From Arabidopsis thaliana (taxonomy: Eukaryota > Streptophyta > Magnoliopsida > Brassicales > Brassicaceae): DNA of 64,000 nt. Each line of letters opens with the position of its first letter. The stretch's first letter is position 1. The position numbers and the translations under genes were made by a program. The stretch spans positions 8,308,001-8,372,000 of the forward strand of contig NC_003070.9 of the NCBI RefSeq assembly GCF_000001735.4. Direction: 5' to 3'. The notes under the pieces are model-generated. The model worked only from the letters and a program-made list of their open reading frames with translations. It was not told the DNA's origin and searched no databases. Below are positions 24,301 to 38,430 of the stretch, in pieces.

Positions 24301-25916
24301 CCATACAAATTCATGTGCAAGTATTTTTTCAACATAAATTTTTGAACTTGGAAGTTTATTGTTTATGAAACTGAAATACGTATTGATATCGGAAACTAAG
24401 TTATATAGTAGATGTTTAGATAAGTTAGTTAATTGTCTTAGACTTTGGGATTAGAGGAACAAGAACAACACATCACATGGGGACTCCAAAGGTCGCAATT
24501 GATATGAATTGTTTGATATGTCTGTCACGTGTGAAAAACTCTTCCTTTCTTCACAATTATCATTTTCTATATATATATATATATATATTTGTCAAACAAT
24601 TATTTTCTAATTAATATTCCCAATTTGTGTGTAGCTGTAAACATCAATGACCAATGCCAACCCATTTTATTTACTCTTTCAATAACAACTCAACAACTAC
24701 ATCACCTAAGAATAAGATATAGTCTTGGCTTGCAATTTGCCTGTAATGTGAAATCAAATGATCGATTATATGGTATAATAATATAATGATAACATATTAA
24801 TTCCCTCATATGGTATGAATAGTGAATTGGTTTTGTCTATATCCATAAGAATGAAAATAAAGAAATAATTTCCTTAAAACAAAGAAATAACCAAACTATA
24901 TGCTATAATGGACCCGGAGAATCTAAGTCGTGCGAGAATAATGATTTTGTTTACCATTAAAAACAAATAATTGTTCATGCTCATTCCATTTCCAAATTAT
25001 TCTGAACAAACAAGATAGAGAGAGTGCAAGTTGTAAGAAGCAGATTTTTTTTGGTTTTTCTCTAAAACCAAACTAAGGAGATCTCTAAGTTGTGGCAGAG
25101 AAGAAAGCTTCTAAGGTAAAATCACAAACTCTCCACTTTTTCCAATATCTTATTGACTCATATTGCATTTGCTTTCAAGTTCTGATAAATCTCTAAAAGG
25201 TTTATGACTTTTAGAATTACTCTTTTTGATATTTAAACACATTGTTCATATGACTATGCAGATCCAGATCATTGTTTTTTTTCCAGCTTTTGAAACTAAA
25301 CATTCACAAATCCAACCCTACATCATATTCCTTGTGACAACATTGTTGTTTTTTTGTTGTCTATATGTTTTTCAAGTAATACAAGTATAGAAAAAGCTTT
25401 ATCTACAATATTTTCATCCTGAAAAGAAGCCAAAAGCAAATTTGTTACAACATTCTTGATAAAATAACACGTCATTAGAGAATTAACAAAGTTTTGAAGC
25501 AGAGGGAGGAATGTTCAATACTAGAAAATTAAGACCAAAAAGTCAACATCACTTTTATAAGAGAAAAAAACGAGTACAACTGTAACATTTACTTCGACTT
25601 TATCTACGAGAGTATTGAACAAGTGGGATGCAATTGACAACCTAAATCATGGCTCATAGTTACAAATTATATATGACTAATCATTTTCCTTTTCTCTTAA
25701 AGTTGTTTATAGTTTAGACAATAATAATAGGAGATGAAGAGAATGTGATGCTACTAACTCTTATTTAAATGAGGAATATAAACAAGATCTGGTCCTGACA
25801 TTGTTATGAATCTTCAAACTCAGGACACAAACCAAGATCTCGTGTAGAGGAAAAAAAACCTTTCCTCCATGTTTAAGTTTTGAGCTTCTGGTTGGTTTCA
25901 AGTCCTGTGGAGAAAA
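24301..25916. promoter_or_regulatory. CSLA3 upstream region, possible leader intron
   Basis: AT-rich DNA without a supported gene. A TA run lies near 24570-24590. At about 25113 the sequence CTAAG|GTAAAATC resembles a splice donor and could begin a leader intron ending shortly before the CSLA3 start at 25917; this is only a suggestion from sequence. Confidence 0.45.
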
Positions 25917-28230
25917 ATGTCACCATTTTTGAAGTTCTTTCTCTTTCTCTATGATTATCTTTCACCTTCCTCTTTCTTTCTGGTAAATCATTTCATCTCT
26001 CTCTGTTTTACATACTCTTGATGATTCTTGATTTCACAATTTATTTAATCCTTTTTTTTTCTTGGTTTTGTGGGGTTTAAGGTCCAAAGAAATACCTTAG
26101 GAGCATCATTAGATACTACAGATGGGGTTGTGAGAAGTGGCATAATTGGAGAGATTATATACATTTGGAAGCAGACAAGAATCTTTGTCTTTATACCAAT
26201 CTTGAAATGCTTAGTGACAATATGTTTGGTAATGTCCCTTTTGTTGTTCATAGAAAGAGTTTATATGAGCATAGTAGTAGTGTTTGTGAAATTACTTAGA
26301 CGAACACCTGAGAAAGTACACAAGTGGGAACCTATAAACGATGATGACCTTGAGCTTGCCAATACAAACTACCCAATGGTTCTCATTCAGATCCCAATGT
26401 ACAATGAAAAAGAGGTAATTATGATTTTGTTGTAACCAAGATTTTTTTTAATGAATATACATATATTATACAATACTAATGAAGGAATCAAATTCTTGTT
26501 GTTGTCACAGGTTTGTCAGTTATCTATAGGAGCAGCCTGTAGACTTTCTTGGCCATTGGATCGAATGATAGTTCAAGTACTTGATGATTCCACAGATCCA
26601 GCTAGTAAGGTCCTTTGTTCAATTTTTTTCCCCCCAAAAATCTTTGGTTTATATGTATGATTGGTTCCTCAACTATATATGGAACGTTTTTGACATATGA
26701 AATGATTTGGAAAAGACAGGAATTGGTGAATGCGGAATGTGATAAATGGGCGAGGAAAGGTATAAACATAATGTCAGAGATTAGAGACAACAGAATTGGA
26801 TACAAAGCAGGAGCATTAAAGGCAGGAATGATGCACAACTATGTGAAACAATGCGAATTCGTCGCCATTTTCGATGCTGATTTTCAGCCTGATCCTGACT
26901 TTCTTGAACGAACCATTCCTTTTCTTATTCACAACCATGAAATCTCTCTTGTTCAATGCCGTTGGAAGTTTGGTAAAGTCATATCTTTTTTGAAAAATAA
27001 TAGTTATTATTTTGTTAAGTCAAATTGGCTAATGGAGAGAATGTGTTACATGTAGTGAATGCAAACGAGTGCTTAATGACAAGAATGCAAGAGATGTCAC
27101 TAAACTACCATTTTGTGGCTGAGCAAGAATCTGGATCTTCAATACATGCTTTCTTTGGATTCAATGGAACCGCGGGTGTATGGAGAATCGCAGCTTTAAA
27201 CGAAGCTGGAGGATGGAAAGATCGAACAACCGTAGAAGATATGGATTTAGCAGTAAGAGCTTGTCTTCATGGTTGGAAATTTGTCTATGTCCATGACGTC
27301 GAGGTACTACTACTATAACCCTTTTAAACTCAAGCAAAACATAACAAGATTTCATTCAAGACATTATTAAGTAATCTAACATTTCAGGTGAAAAATGAAT
27401 TGCCAAGTACATTCAAAGCATACAGGTTTCAGCAACATAGATGGTCTTGTGGACCAGCTAATCTATGGAGGAAGATGACAATGGAAATCTTACAGAACAA
27501 GAAAGTGTCGGCCTGGAAGAAATTGTATCTCATATACAATTTCTTCTTCATAAGGAAGATTGTAGTACACATCTTCACATTTGTCTTCTACTGTCTGATA
27601 TTACCAACAACTGTGCTATTCCCTGAGCTCCAAGTTCCTAAATGGGCAACTGTTTATTTTCCTACTACAATCACTATCCTTAACGCAATCGCTACACCTC
27701 GGTAACAACATCTCTACTGTTCAAGTAAAACTCTGTTTTCTCATTTCCTAGTATGATAAAAAGTTTGACATATATTGTCTACTGCAGATCACTCCATCTT
27801 CTTGTCTTTTGGATCTTATTCGAGAATGTAATGTCGATGCATCGCACAAAAGCGACATTCATCGGGTTACTAGAGGCAGGACGGGTTAACGAATGGGTTG
27901 TTACTGAAAAATTAGGTGACACTCTCAAGTCTAAGTTAATAGGTAAAGCTACAACTAAGCTTTATACCAGATTTGGACAAAGGTACTCTTAACTTAAAAA
28001 CACACACACAATTACAATTTTTAAGCATTTTGAAATGTTGTAACTAATTTTAGTTAACATTTTGCAGACTCAACTGGAGAGAACTCGTTGTTGGATTATA
28101 TATATTCTTCTGCGGATGTTACGATTTCGCATATGGAGGATCATACTTTTATGTTTATCTGTTTTTACAGTCTTGTGCATTTTTTGTTGCTGGAGTTGGT
28201 TATATTGGCACATTTGTTCCAACTGTTTAG
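25917..28230 (+). CDS. CSLA3: Cellulose synthase-like A3, glucomannan 4-beta-mannosyltransferase
   Basis: Eight coding exons: 25917-25982, 26082-26414, 26511-26609, 26720-26972, 27056-27303, 27388-27701, 27788-27982 and 28068-28230; open for 556 residues. It is a family 2 glycosyltransferase that builds (gluco)mannan backbones from GDP-sugars in the Golgi. Catalytic motifs are present: Asp158/Asp159 in VLDDSTDP, the DAD motif at 218-220 (IFDADFQPD), Glu311-Asp312 (TVEDMDLAV) and QQHRW at 348-352. One N-terminal membrane segment precedes the catalytic domain and a cluster of hydrophobic segments follows it, as expected for CSLA. I recognise it as Arabidopsis CSLA3. Confidence 0.95.
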
Positions 28231-28729
28231 ATTAGACTTTTGTATTTGAGAGCAAATGTGTTTTTGCTATTTGATTAGACCAAATTAGAGATTGGATCTT
28301 GGTTACTTAAACCAAGTTAACTCTTCCAATATTCATACTCAAAATGTAATTTTTTAAATGGTGTTATGATCTTAAAATTTGGTTATCGATCATATTCATA
28401 CGTAACATTTTATGAATTTGTATTTGCCAATTGTGTTCTAGAAAGAAAATTGAGAGAAACATACAAAAAAAACAAGTCAACGTCAATGATTTAAGATGTT
28501 GAAAATGACATGGCGGTTTTGGATTGGTTAGATGCAATCCACGGCCAATGACCCATCACGCATGTAAACCGCGTAAGCACAAGGCCCCTCCACGAAAACA
28601 TTCGTCGAGGGGTATTCTAGGTATTACCGGTGATAATTTATGTGAATTGACGTTTTTATCCTTTGCCTCTATAAAGATCTTCTTCCGTTTTTGCAATTAC
28701 GGCGTCGCGCATTTAGCGTTGTTTTGAAG
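28231..28729. promoter_or_regulatory. CSLA3 3' flank and ARF1 promoter
   Basis: 3' flank of CSLA3 followed by the ARF1 promoter, which is less AT-rich. A TATA-like CTATAAAGATC lies near 28670, and a pyrimidine-rich CT tract at about 28760-28780 falls in the transcribed leader. Confidence 0.55.
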
Positions 28730-28805
28730 CTCTCTCTTTCAAATTCTGTTCGTCTCTCGCGATCTCTCTCTCTCTCTCAGATAGCTCCGAAACTTTCACG
28801 CAGAG

Positions 28806-30373
<1,568 letters not shown>

Positions 30374-31667
30374 AGGGAAAGTTCGTGGTGGAGTTGATTT
30401 GCTGAGCAAATCTGGATGCAGGGGCAAACATTATCTGAATTTTTTTTTTGGTTTCCGTTTTCGTTATTGTTCTGCTTTTTTTTTTGGGATATGTCGATGG
30501 ATTTTGTGATTGTACGTAGAACTTAGAAAAAAACTACCTTTTATATAGTTTTGGTAAAACTGTAATCGAAGATTTCACCTACTGCTTTCGTGGTTTTGGT
30601 CACATTTTACTTGTGCACTTTGATTCATATGTTGGAATGCGGTTTCGTTGGCACCTGCTACACGAAACTTGATGATTTTGCTAGTATTTGTCATATGAAT
30701 CAAGTAGAGGAAAGCCATGACCAGTAGGCGAAATGCTAGAGTGTGGCAGAAGAGGAATGAGTAGACAATTTAATCATAAATCCACTTGTTTGAAAAAAAA
30801 GTTAACATTCAAAATTCTTTGCTGGCATCCTCTAATCCCTTTAATATTTCCAAATTCTCGCACTTTTTGAACACCACATTCATTTTTGTCAGAATATTGC
30901 GTTCTTAATTTGTCTAGAATAAGCACACTAAAACTAATAATTATCTTAACAACCATGGAATAACATAAATTATCTGTTTTTCTTTATAATATTTTTGTAG
31001 AATTGTAGGTTAATGAAATGTATAAATTGTGATTCTAAGAGTATATATGAATAGTACAATTGTACGGTTGGAACTATTTTGCGGATTACTGTTCAAAATT
31101 AATGTGTTTAAAGGTCACTGATTTACTTTCTTATTCTGCCAGCCATTAAGGGAACGTTAATCATCATTTTGACTAGAGTGATAGTTGCAAGGACGATATT
31201 AAATACAGTATTTGATAAGCAATTAAGGAAAATAAAAGAAACAGAAACAGAAACAGAAGATTTGAGTTTATTGAAGAAGGAATTTAGAGTGATTGGAGTT
31301 TTAATAAGTTTTGAGATGATTTTGGTGAATTTTGGTGAATTAGGAAATTTGTCACTAAAATTTCCTCAAATCTCACCTAAAACCATGAGATTTATATGTT
31401 TGAATTTTAAACTAAGAAAATTCCCTATAATCTCACCTAAAGTCACTCAAATCACTTCAAATTATCAAAGATTAATTCATTGGATTTGATTTGTTTTCCA
31501 AAATTAAACAAGATACCAATTATTAAAAAATAAAGATCCCGTTGATTTTGGATGTACAACTTTTCCGAACTAGTCGTATATAAATACTAGCTTCTTTGAC
31601 GTCGACTATAGCAGCTTTTCATTTGATATACAAATATTCATCAATATATACATAGACACCAAAAAAC
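30374..31667. other. Intergenic DNA with AT-rich partial inverted/direct repeat
   Basis: ARF1 3' flank, then about 1.1 kb without a supported gene. At about 31265-31490 degenerate direct repeats (AAATYTCACCTAAA words) and complementary arms (GGTGAATT, GAGTGATTT) suggest an old MITE or foldback remnant. The promoter of the GDSL gene follows, with a TATA-like TATATAAATA near 31577. Confidence 0.45.
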
Positions 31668-33072
31668 ATGAATTTTTCTTTACTTTCTACAATGCTAATG
31701 GCATTGTCTTCTGTTTGCTTGTTTTTTGTTGGTTATGCGCAGCAATTTTCAGGAAGTGTAGCAGTTTCAGCACTTTTCGCTTTCGGAGACTCGATACTCG
31801 ATACCGGCAATAACAACAATCTAAACACTCTTTCCAAATGCAATTTCTTTCCGTATGGTAGAAATTTTATAGGCGGAAAAGCTACTGGAAGATTTGGAAA
31901 TGGAAGAGTTTTCTCGGATATGATTGGTATATCTATCAACGTTAACATCTACTATATCTTTATACACCTCGACACAACTATATAATGTTACTGATTTACC
32001 TAATATTTATGATTTGATATTAGTCTTTTTTGTGCAGCCGAAGGTTTGAATGTAAAAAAACTCTTACCCGCTTACCGCGATCCCAACCTTTCGAAGAATG
32101 ATCTTCCAACCGGTGTTTGTTTTGCATCCGGTGGATCTGGACTTGATGAACGCACTGCCAGATCACAAGTAAAAATTACTTGTGTTGCTTAGAGTTTACA
32201 TTGTAATCATTCTTGATTATCTTTTATAATATGTTCTCTTGTTGATGTATAGGGAGTTATATGGGTGCCTGATCAGGTGAAAGATTTCAAAGAATATATC
32301 ATGAAACTAAACGGCGTCGTACGAGATAAAAGAAAAGTAAACGCGATTATATCAAACGCTGTTTATCTAATCTCAGCTGGAAATAACGATCTTGCAATCA
32401 CCTATCCTACTCTAATGGCACAATATACTGTTTCAACCTACACTGATCTTTTGGTCACTTGGACTGATAATCTTTTAAAGGTACACTATTTTAAAATATT
32501 TGTGATAAAACATAATTGTATGATTGGTCTTTTTCGAAATCTATTAATTTTGTTTTTTGGTTATTTGAAGAGTCTATATGCAATGGGTGCAAGAAAGTTT
32601 GCGGTTCTTGGAACACTTCCGTTAGGTTGCTTGCCAGGAGCAAGACATACAGGTGGAAATTTTGGGAATATATGCTTAGTCCCTATAAATCAAGTGGCTG
32701 CTATATTCAACCAAAAATTATCTGCAAAACTTAACAATCTTCACACAATACTTCCCGGCGCCAAATTTGTCTATGTAGACATGTATAATCCTCTCCTTAA
32801 TCTCATCAACAATCCTCGGGCTTCAGGTAATGGCCTAACTTAATGAAAAATTAGATATATACGTCAAAAATATAATATGTTATTCTTCTTCGTTGATGGC
32901 TATTATAGGGTTCATTGATGTGGCTGATGGATGTTGTTGTATGCCGACATCGCCGGTTCCGTGCCCTGATGCATCTCAGTATGTGTTTTGGGATTTTGCC
33001 CACCCGAGCGAGAAGTCATATATGACGATTGCGCCAAAGATTATAGAAGGAATCAAGAAGAATCTTGCATGA
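31668..33072 (+). CDS. GDSL-motif esterase/lipase, secreted
   Basis: Five coding exons: 31668-31926, 32038-32168, 32253-32480, 32571-32826 and 32909-33072; open for 345 residues. A signal peptide covers about residues 1-24. Block I FAFGDSILDTGNNN carries the nucleophile Ser42. Block III SAGNNDL supplies the oxyanion-hole Asn, and the C-terminal Asp320/His323 in FWDFAHPSEKSY complete the triad. It belongs to the large plant extracellular GDSL family acting on acyl esters; the substrate cannot be read from sequence. Confidence 0.92.
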
Positions 33073-33448
33073 TCGTTTCCTCTATGTTTTAACTTCGTTA
33101 GACATATTTTACACAATGTTCTATTTTCATTTTTTGTTTTGTTTTAAATGTTCTGTTTTCATATTTATTAAGAAAAAGTATTAAAACAAAAAAAAAGTGT
33201 ATACCACACACCATATGCAAATATATGATATTAAAAAATATGAAAAGACACAAATTGACTATGTATAATCGTCTAATTAAGAACTATTGGTTAGAAACAT
33301 TTTCTATACATTTAATTTGATGTTATAAAGTGACCATAAGAACATACACTTCTAAAGTCATATGTAATATTCTGCTATTTAAATTTATAAAAAGTGATTT
33401 TATAACTTTATTTGATGTTCTATCAATTTGTAGCGGATTTGGGACGTT
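33073..33448. other. Convergent spacer, GDSL gene and DUF220 copy A
   Basis: AT-rich 3' flanks of two converging genes; nothing else seen. Confidence 0.5.
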
Positions 33449-34646
33449 TCAAATACCTCGGATCATGGCACTTGTAATTTGAAGATCTTCGATCAGAGTT
33501 TTCATGGTCTTGATGGTTATCCGACGAACGTACCAAGAAATCGGTGGCAGATTAAAAATAAAAGAAGGCTTAAACATCTGGTCCAATGTCACTTTCGACC
33601 CAATCCTTCCTTGTCCGCGGCTACATCTTTCGTATTCTTCTGTACTCTTCGGCTTCTTTTGTTTGCACAAGCGTTCTGAATCTACGTATAGCGGCTCCAC
33701 TTTATACTGACAAACATGTTTATGAACATCTTATTCTTTACCGTATATTGTACCTGTCAAAAATAAGCAAGAGAAACCCAAATTAAATCTTTTCCAAGAT
33801 TGAAAAAAATGGATTGATTCTCATGAGGGAAGTTTTTACGGTAAGGACTTGTCGGTGTTCGATAAAATTTGCAATTATCGGGATAGTTCCAGATAACCAA
33901 AGGAAGTTCCAGGCCACAGCTTTCTTGGTGTCCACAAGCTGCCCTTTCCCGGTATCCGGCGACACAACTTTTCTTGATATGTTTTCCTTTCATAAGAAGA
34001 AAACTATGACACACTCTCAAATCTTGTTATCATTATTTTATTTGAATCAATGAAATGATAAGTTAAAAGAAGAAACCAAAAGTTGGCGTCCTTTGATGAT
34101 TCTGAAGTATGGTTGGTTGTCTGGATTAGTTAAAACGTTGTAAGCTGCTTGAGGAGGCAATCCTAATGTAAATTGCATTTCTATAGTTGACATACCCCAT
34201 TCTAGATCATTTCTTCTTTCCACCTTCAAACATTACAAAAGAAAAGATCTTTATTCTTAATTCTATATACCATTTTGAAAGGCAAAGAATCAAAAATATT
34301 GTCTTTGTTAGCTGATTTTTATTTATTTTAACTGATTTGGTCTTTACCTTCACATTAGGAGGAGCATCATTCCATTGTTCCTTCTTCTCTGTATCTCTCC
34401 AAAGTTTTAATTGCTGTTTCATTTCATCTCTCGCCTCATGAGTGTTTGTCTCTGACTTTGACTTAAATTTCGCATTCTCAGATCTCTCGGACTCTGCCTA
34501 CAACAACAAACATAATCATTATCTATTGATTGTTTATTTGTTTTGAGTTCTCGGGTTGTATAATTGATGGAAATGAAACTGACCTTGTGAGGAAGCTGTT
34601 GAGTGTTTTGATTGATCCAGCTACCAAATCCAGGAAATACACCCAT
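33449..34646 (-). pseudogene. DUF220 copy A, frame broken in last exon
   Basis: Five-exon DUF220 gene: 34646-34584, 34497-34348, 34223-34077, 33986-33840 and 33753-33449, GT-AG throughout. Exons 1-4 are open: exon 1 gives MGVFPGFGSWINQNTQQL, exon 2 the charged segment ending EQWNDAPPNVK, exon 3 FTLGLPPQAAYNVLTNPDNQ, and exon 4 the AVAWNFLWLSGTIPI strands. In exon 5, at about 33700-33716, four bases are missing relative to sister copies, so the frame changes between the MFINMF and KVEPLYVDS segments. The C-terminal part (CSGGQGRIGSKVTLDQ) is preserved but out of frame with exon 4. The product is either truncated or absent. Confidence 0.8.
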
Positions 34647-35570
34647 GTTCTCTCTTAAACTTTAGTCCACAAAGAGAAAATGACGATCCAAAGATAGATG
34701 GATGGATGTATGTAGAGACAAACAGAGAGTTGACTTACAGAGGAAAAGAAGTCAACGGCACAATTTAAGGTTTCAGGGACCTTAGATAAAAAAGATGGAT
34801 TCAGATTTAGACAAAAATGTAATATGAAATTGAGAGAATACCGAAGGTGGATTGTACCATACGTTACCATAAAAAAAAAGGAGAAACAGGGCAGCTCATG
34901 TCTCGTGACTTCTTTCTTGTCGTACAAGCGACAGGTACATGAGGAATGTTTCTGCTGTGTCCTACGTGAAATCCGAGTTCATGAACTTATATCCGTAATT
35001 ACAAGAAGAATGAAAAGTATGTATAGTCCACGTGAATTTTCCCAAACTATTTTTGACTGGTGTTAAAAAATATGTTCATTGACCTTTTAATATCATATGA
35101 GAGAAAATTGCAAAACTCAAATCCAAAATGTAGCAGTTTCATAAATAATTGTGAGGGTTTCTAAAAAAACGTTTGATTAAAATTTGAGTATAACAGATTT
35201 AAAAATGTTTGCGAATCACGTTTACTTTACACATATGTTTGCGAATTAATAGCTTTAGGTGTTTTTTACTTTTCATTTTTAGAATATGCTTAATTACCAG
35301 TTCAAATTTAATCAGATTTTTTTAGTTGAAACGACTATAGGTTTAGATTTTTATTTTGCAGATGTCCCTTCAAAAGATGCTAAAATAATACAGTTTTTTT
35401 TTCCCAATATTTACTTGTTAATATTAACATTTAACACGATACTCATTTTTTTTATTCGGTATAAAGAATACACTTGTTAAGATGAATGAAGTGATTATAA
35501 AGATTAGTATTTGTCCTCTTCGGATTTATACTATAGTGATTTAGAAACCTATCGAATGTTTGAGGGCATT
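34647..35570. other. Spacer: copy A promoter and copy B 3' flank
   Basis: Contains the conserved DUF220 upstream block (34855-34944) and then AT-rich DNA up to the stop codon of copy B. No other gene is supported. Confidence 0.5.
34855..34944 (-). promoter_or_regulatory. Conserved DUF220 upstream block, copy A
   Basis: Starts about 210 bp upstream of the ATG. Read on the plus strand it has TACGTTAC, then an A-rich run, GCAGCTCATGTCTCGTGA, and CGTACAAGCG near TACATGAGGA. The same order of words recurs upstream of the other copies. Confidence 0.65.
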
Positions 35571-36675
35571 TCAAACGCCTCGGAGCTTGGCGCCCATATC
35601 TTGAAGATCTTGTATCAGAGCCTTAGTAATCTTGATGGTGATATCACGGATGTACCAAGAAAGCGGTGGCAGATTAAAAGGAAAAGAAGGCTGAAAGGTC
35701 TGGTTCATTTTCACCTTCGACGCAATCTTTCCTTGTCCACCACTACATTTATGGTATTCTTCTCGACTTTTTGGCTTCATTTGCTTGCACAAACGTTTTG
35801 AATCTACGTATATTGGCTCCACTTTCCAACTACCCTCAAAACTTTTCATGAACATCATTTTCCTTTTCATATATACTGCCTACGACAACAAGCACGAGAT
35901 TAATTTTTCCAATAATTAATAATGAACAAAAAGATTGATTATATTCTCTTGATAGATAGAAATAAGTTCCTTACAGAAAGATTCTTACGGTTTTCGACGA
36001 AATCTAGACTTATCGGGATAGTTCCCGACCATGAAAGAAACTTCCAGGCCACAGCTTTCTCTGCCTCCACCGTCTGGCTCGATCCATTATCCGTCAACAC
36101 ATTTCTTGATACGTTATCCTTCGTAAGAAAAAAATATCACATTCTCAAAAATTGTTAATATAATAATACTCTTATACTCATTTGAATCATACAATGATAA
36201 GAACATAAAAGAAAAACCAGAAGTTCGTGGCGTTGGTTAATTATTCTTGAGTATGATTGGTTGTCGGGATTAGTCAAAACGTCGTAGGCTGCTTGAGGAG
36301 GCAATCCTAATGTAAATACCATGTCCACATGGCAAAGACCATCTTCTGTTTCCACCTTCACCTTAGCAGGGACATCTTCCCATTGTTCTTTCTTCTCTGC
36401 ATGTCTCCAAAGTTTTAGTTGCTCCTTCATCTCATTTCTCTCTTCGTGATCAGTATTTTTTATTTCTGACCTTGACTTAGATTTCACATTCTCAGCCTAC
36501 AACAACAAACATATATAATTATGCATTATCTAATAATCTCTAAAATTGACCGATATTGTATTCGTACTTATATTTAACTTCCTAGAGTTCTCATATTGAT
36601 GGAAATGAAACTGACCTTAGGAGGCTCTTGAGTGTTATGGTTGATCAAGCCACCAAATCCAGGAAATATACCCAT
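35571..36675 (-). CDS. DUF220 copy B, intact with fused exons 2-3
   Basis: Four coding exons: 36675-36616, 36496-36218, 36118-35975 and 35879-35571; open for 263 residues. The second exon is the precise fusion of exons 2 and 3 of the other copies: GTG AAG is followed directly by GTG GAA where sister genes have an intron. Segments in order are MGIFPGFGGLINHNTQEPPK, a charged helix (ERNEMKEQLKLWRHAEKKEQ), a strand-helix unit (VDMVFTLGLPPQAAYDVL), strands KAVAWKFLSWSGTIPI and MMFMKSFEGSWKVEPIYVDS, the CSGGQGKIASKVKMNQ segment, and a C-terminal helix (RDITIKITKALIQDL). No signal peptide or membrane segment is visible. Function unknown; see the fold inference in the findings. Confidence 0.88.
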
Positions 36676-37860
36676 TCCACTCTTAAAATTTAGTCGATAG
36701 AGAGAAAATGACGATCCAAAGAGAGTGTCCGAGAGAAAGATGATATAGAGACAAAGAGATAGTTGACTTAAGGAGGGAAATATGCCAAAAGACAAAGAGA
36801 TGGTTTCAGGGACCGTAGATAAAAGTTGGATTAAGATTTAGACAAAATATAGTAAGAAACTGAAATAATAAGCGAAGGTGAAGTGTGTAGGGTACGTTTA
36901 CTTACGGCAGAGAAAAAAAAAACTAGGAAGCTCAATTCTTGTGACTTCTTTCTTGACGTACAAGCAAGAGCTACATGAGGAATGTTAATGGACCTATAAG
37001 CCCACTAGGATTAGTGAGGGAATGAAAGATTTTCTTAAAAGAAAAAAAATCCTTTGCGGCTAGCGTTGATATAGATACTGTAGATAGAAGGCACAATTTA
37101 GTGAAGGGAAAAAAAAGATAAATCAAAATCAACCACAGGTAACATTCAACTATTTAAAGAGACACAGTTTAGTGAAAGAAAACAAAAATGGCATGAAAAG
37201 AACACAAAAATGTGCGTTACTATTTACTAATCCCTATCCCTACGTTGTTTAAAACTTTAAACCAATTTTTTTATTTTTTGTCAATGAACTTTAAACCATA
37301 TAATTAGAACGTATTGTGTGTAAAACAGTGAGTAATGGGAATATAAAGGAGTCAATGATTGGTAAAGCCCACTCCATAAATCTTTTGAATTTTATTGGGA
37401 AAGAGTAAATTGTACAAAATCCCACTTTATTCCAGATTTTTGTTCCAAAGTTCAACTCTCTTCCTTGCACTTACACATCACAAAGAATATCTTTAGTGTT
37501 CTTTCTTTATAAAAAGAAAAGAAAGAAAAACAACAAAGAATGTTCTCTCAATTTTAAAAATCTTGGTTTCAGACGCATTAGTCTTTTATTCCTTGCATTA
37601 CCTGTCGCTTTTGTATGATACAATATTAAATAGTAACTTCTTCAAACCAAAAATTCTACTAATAATGCATTACCCCTAATCTCACATGGAATGAAGCATA
37701 TTCACATTTCTTGTTTCACAAGTACCTTCTGAGTAACCCTCCTTGATCTCTACTCAAGGAACTCCACAAAAATTAAAATCTCACAACTCCAACATCTTCT
37801 TATAACACGTCTTGATTTATCTTTAAGAACCAAACAAAAAACCAAAACCTAGAAGAGAAA
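36676..37860. other. Divergent spacer, DUF220 copy B and small membrane protein
   Basis: Holds the conserved DUF220 upstream block near 36891-36980 and the promoter of the plus-strand gene at 37861. No further gene is supported. Confidence 0.5.
36891..36980 (-). promoter_or_regulatory. Conserved DUF220 upstream block, copy B
   Basis: About 215-305 bp upstream of the ATG. Plus-strand words are GTACGTTTACTTACGG, GAAGCTCAATTCTTGTGA, CTTGACGTACAAGCAAGAG and TACATGAGGAATG, in the same order as in the other copies. Confidence 0.7.
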
Positions 37861-38430
37861 ATGGGAGATCAAGGAGTACAACAAATGCAACAGCCTATTG
37901 TTGTGTATCCAAACGCTTACAATAAACAGTATCCAGACCCTTCTACAAAACCTTCTTCTTCCTCTGGCTCAAGCGGAAACTTTGGGACGGTCTTCATAGT
38001 CCTAGCCGTGATCTTTGTCTTGTCGGCTCTTGCTTGTGTCTTTGGAAGGCTATGTAACCGTGAAAGCCGCGCGGCTAAGCAGCAACATAGCAAGCATCCG
38101 AAGCATGAGAAAGCTTCTTCCAAGAAGAGCCGTGAGATTCGGCCTGTGGAGCGTGAGCCGAGGGAGAGAGGTGATATGGATTTTGGTTTCGATATGAAAC
38201 GGCCTGAACCAATTGAGAAACCTTCTGGAAGAGACGGAGGAGAGGACATAGAATTCGGGTTTGATAACAAGAGAGGTGAAAGAGGCCGCGAAGGCGGAGG
38301 CGGAGGAGGACCACCTCCACCGAATATCAAACATGCAGTGAGGTTCAAGCTACCGGAAAATGGAGATCATCATTCTAAAGGAGAGATCAGACGTGGAGGT
38401 CCTTCCTTCGAGTTCCGACCAGGACACTAA
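37861..38430 (+). CDS. Small single-pass membrane protein, function unknown
   Basis: Intronless 189-residue protein. Residues 1-40 are polar (QQMQQPIVVYPNAY, then a Ser/Gly-rich stretch). One strong membrane segment lies at about 41-65 (TVFIVLAVIFVLSALACVFG). It is followed by a basic cytosolic-looking tail with two related FGFDxKR repeats (DMDFGFDMKRPEP and DIEFGFDNKRGER), a Gly/Pro run and a C-terminal KHAVRFKLP segment. I recognise the architecture as a plant-specific transmembrane family of unknown role. It converges on PERK12. Confidence 0.8.
   Translation: MGDQGVQQMQQPIVVYPNAYNKQYPDPSTKPSSSSGSSGNFGTVFIVLAVIFVLSALACVFGRLCNRESRAAKQQHSKHPKHEKASSKKSREIRPVEREPRERGDMDFGFDMKRPEPIEKPSGRDGGEDIEFGFDNKRGERGREGGGGGGPPPPNIKHAVRFKLPENGDHHSKGEIRRGGPSFEFRPGH

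Noticed and set aside
37917-38348. 143-codon minus-strand open frame opposite the small membrane protein gene
   Set aside because: Shadow of the sense gene, low-complexity Pro/Ser composition, no conserved domain.
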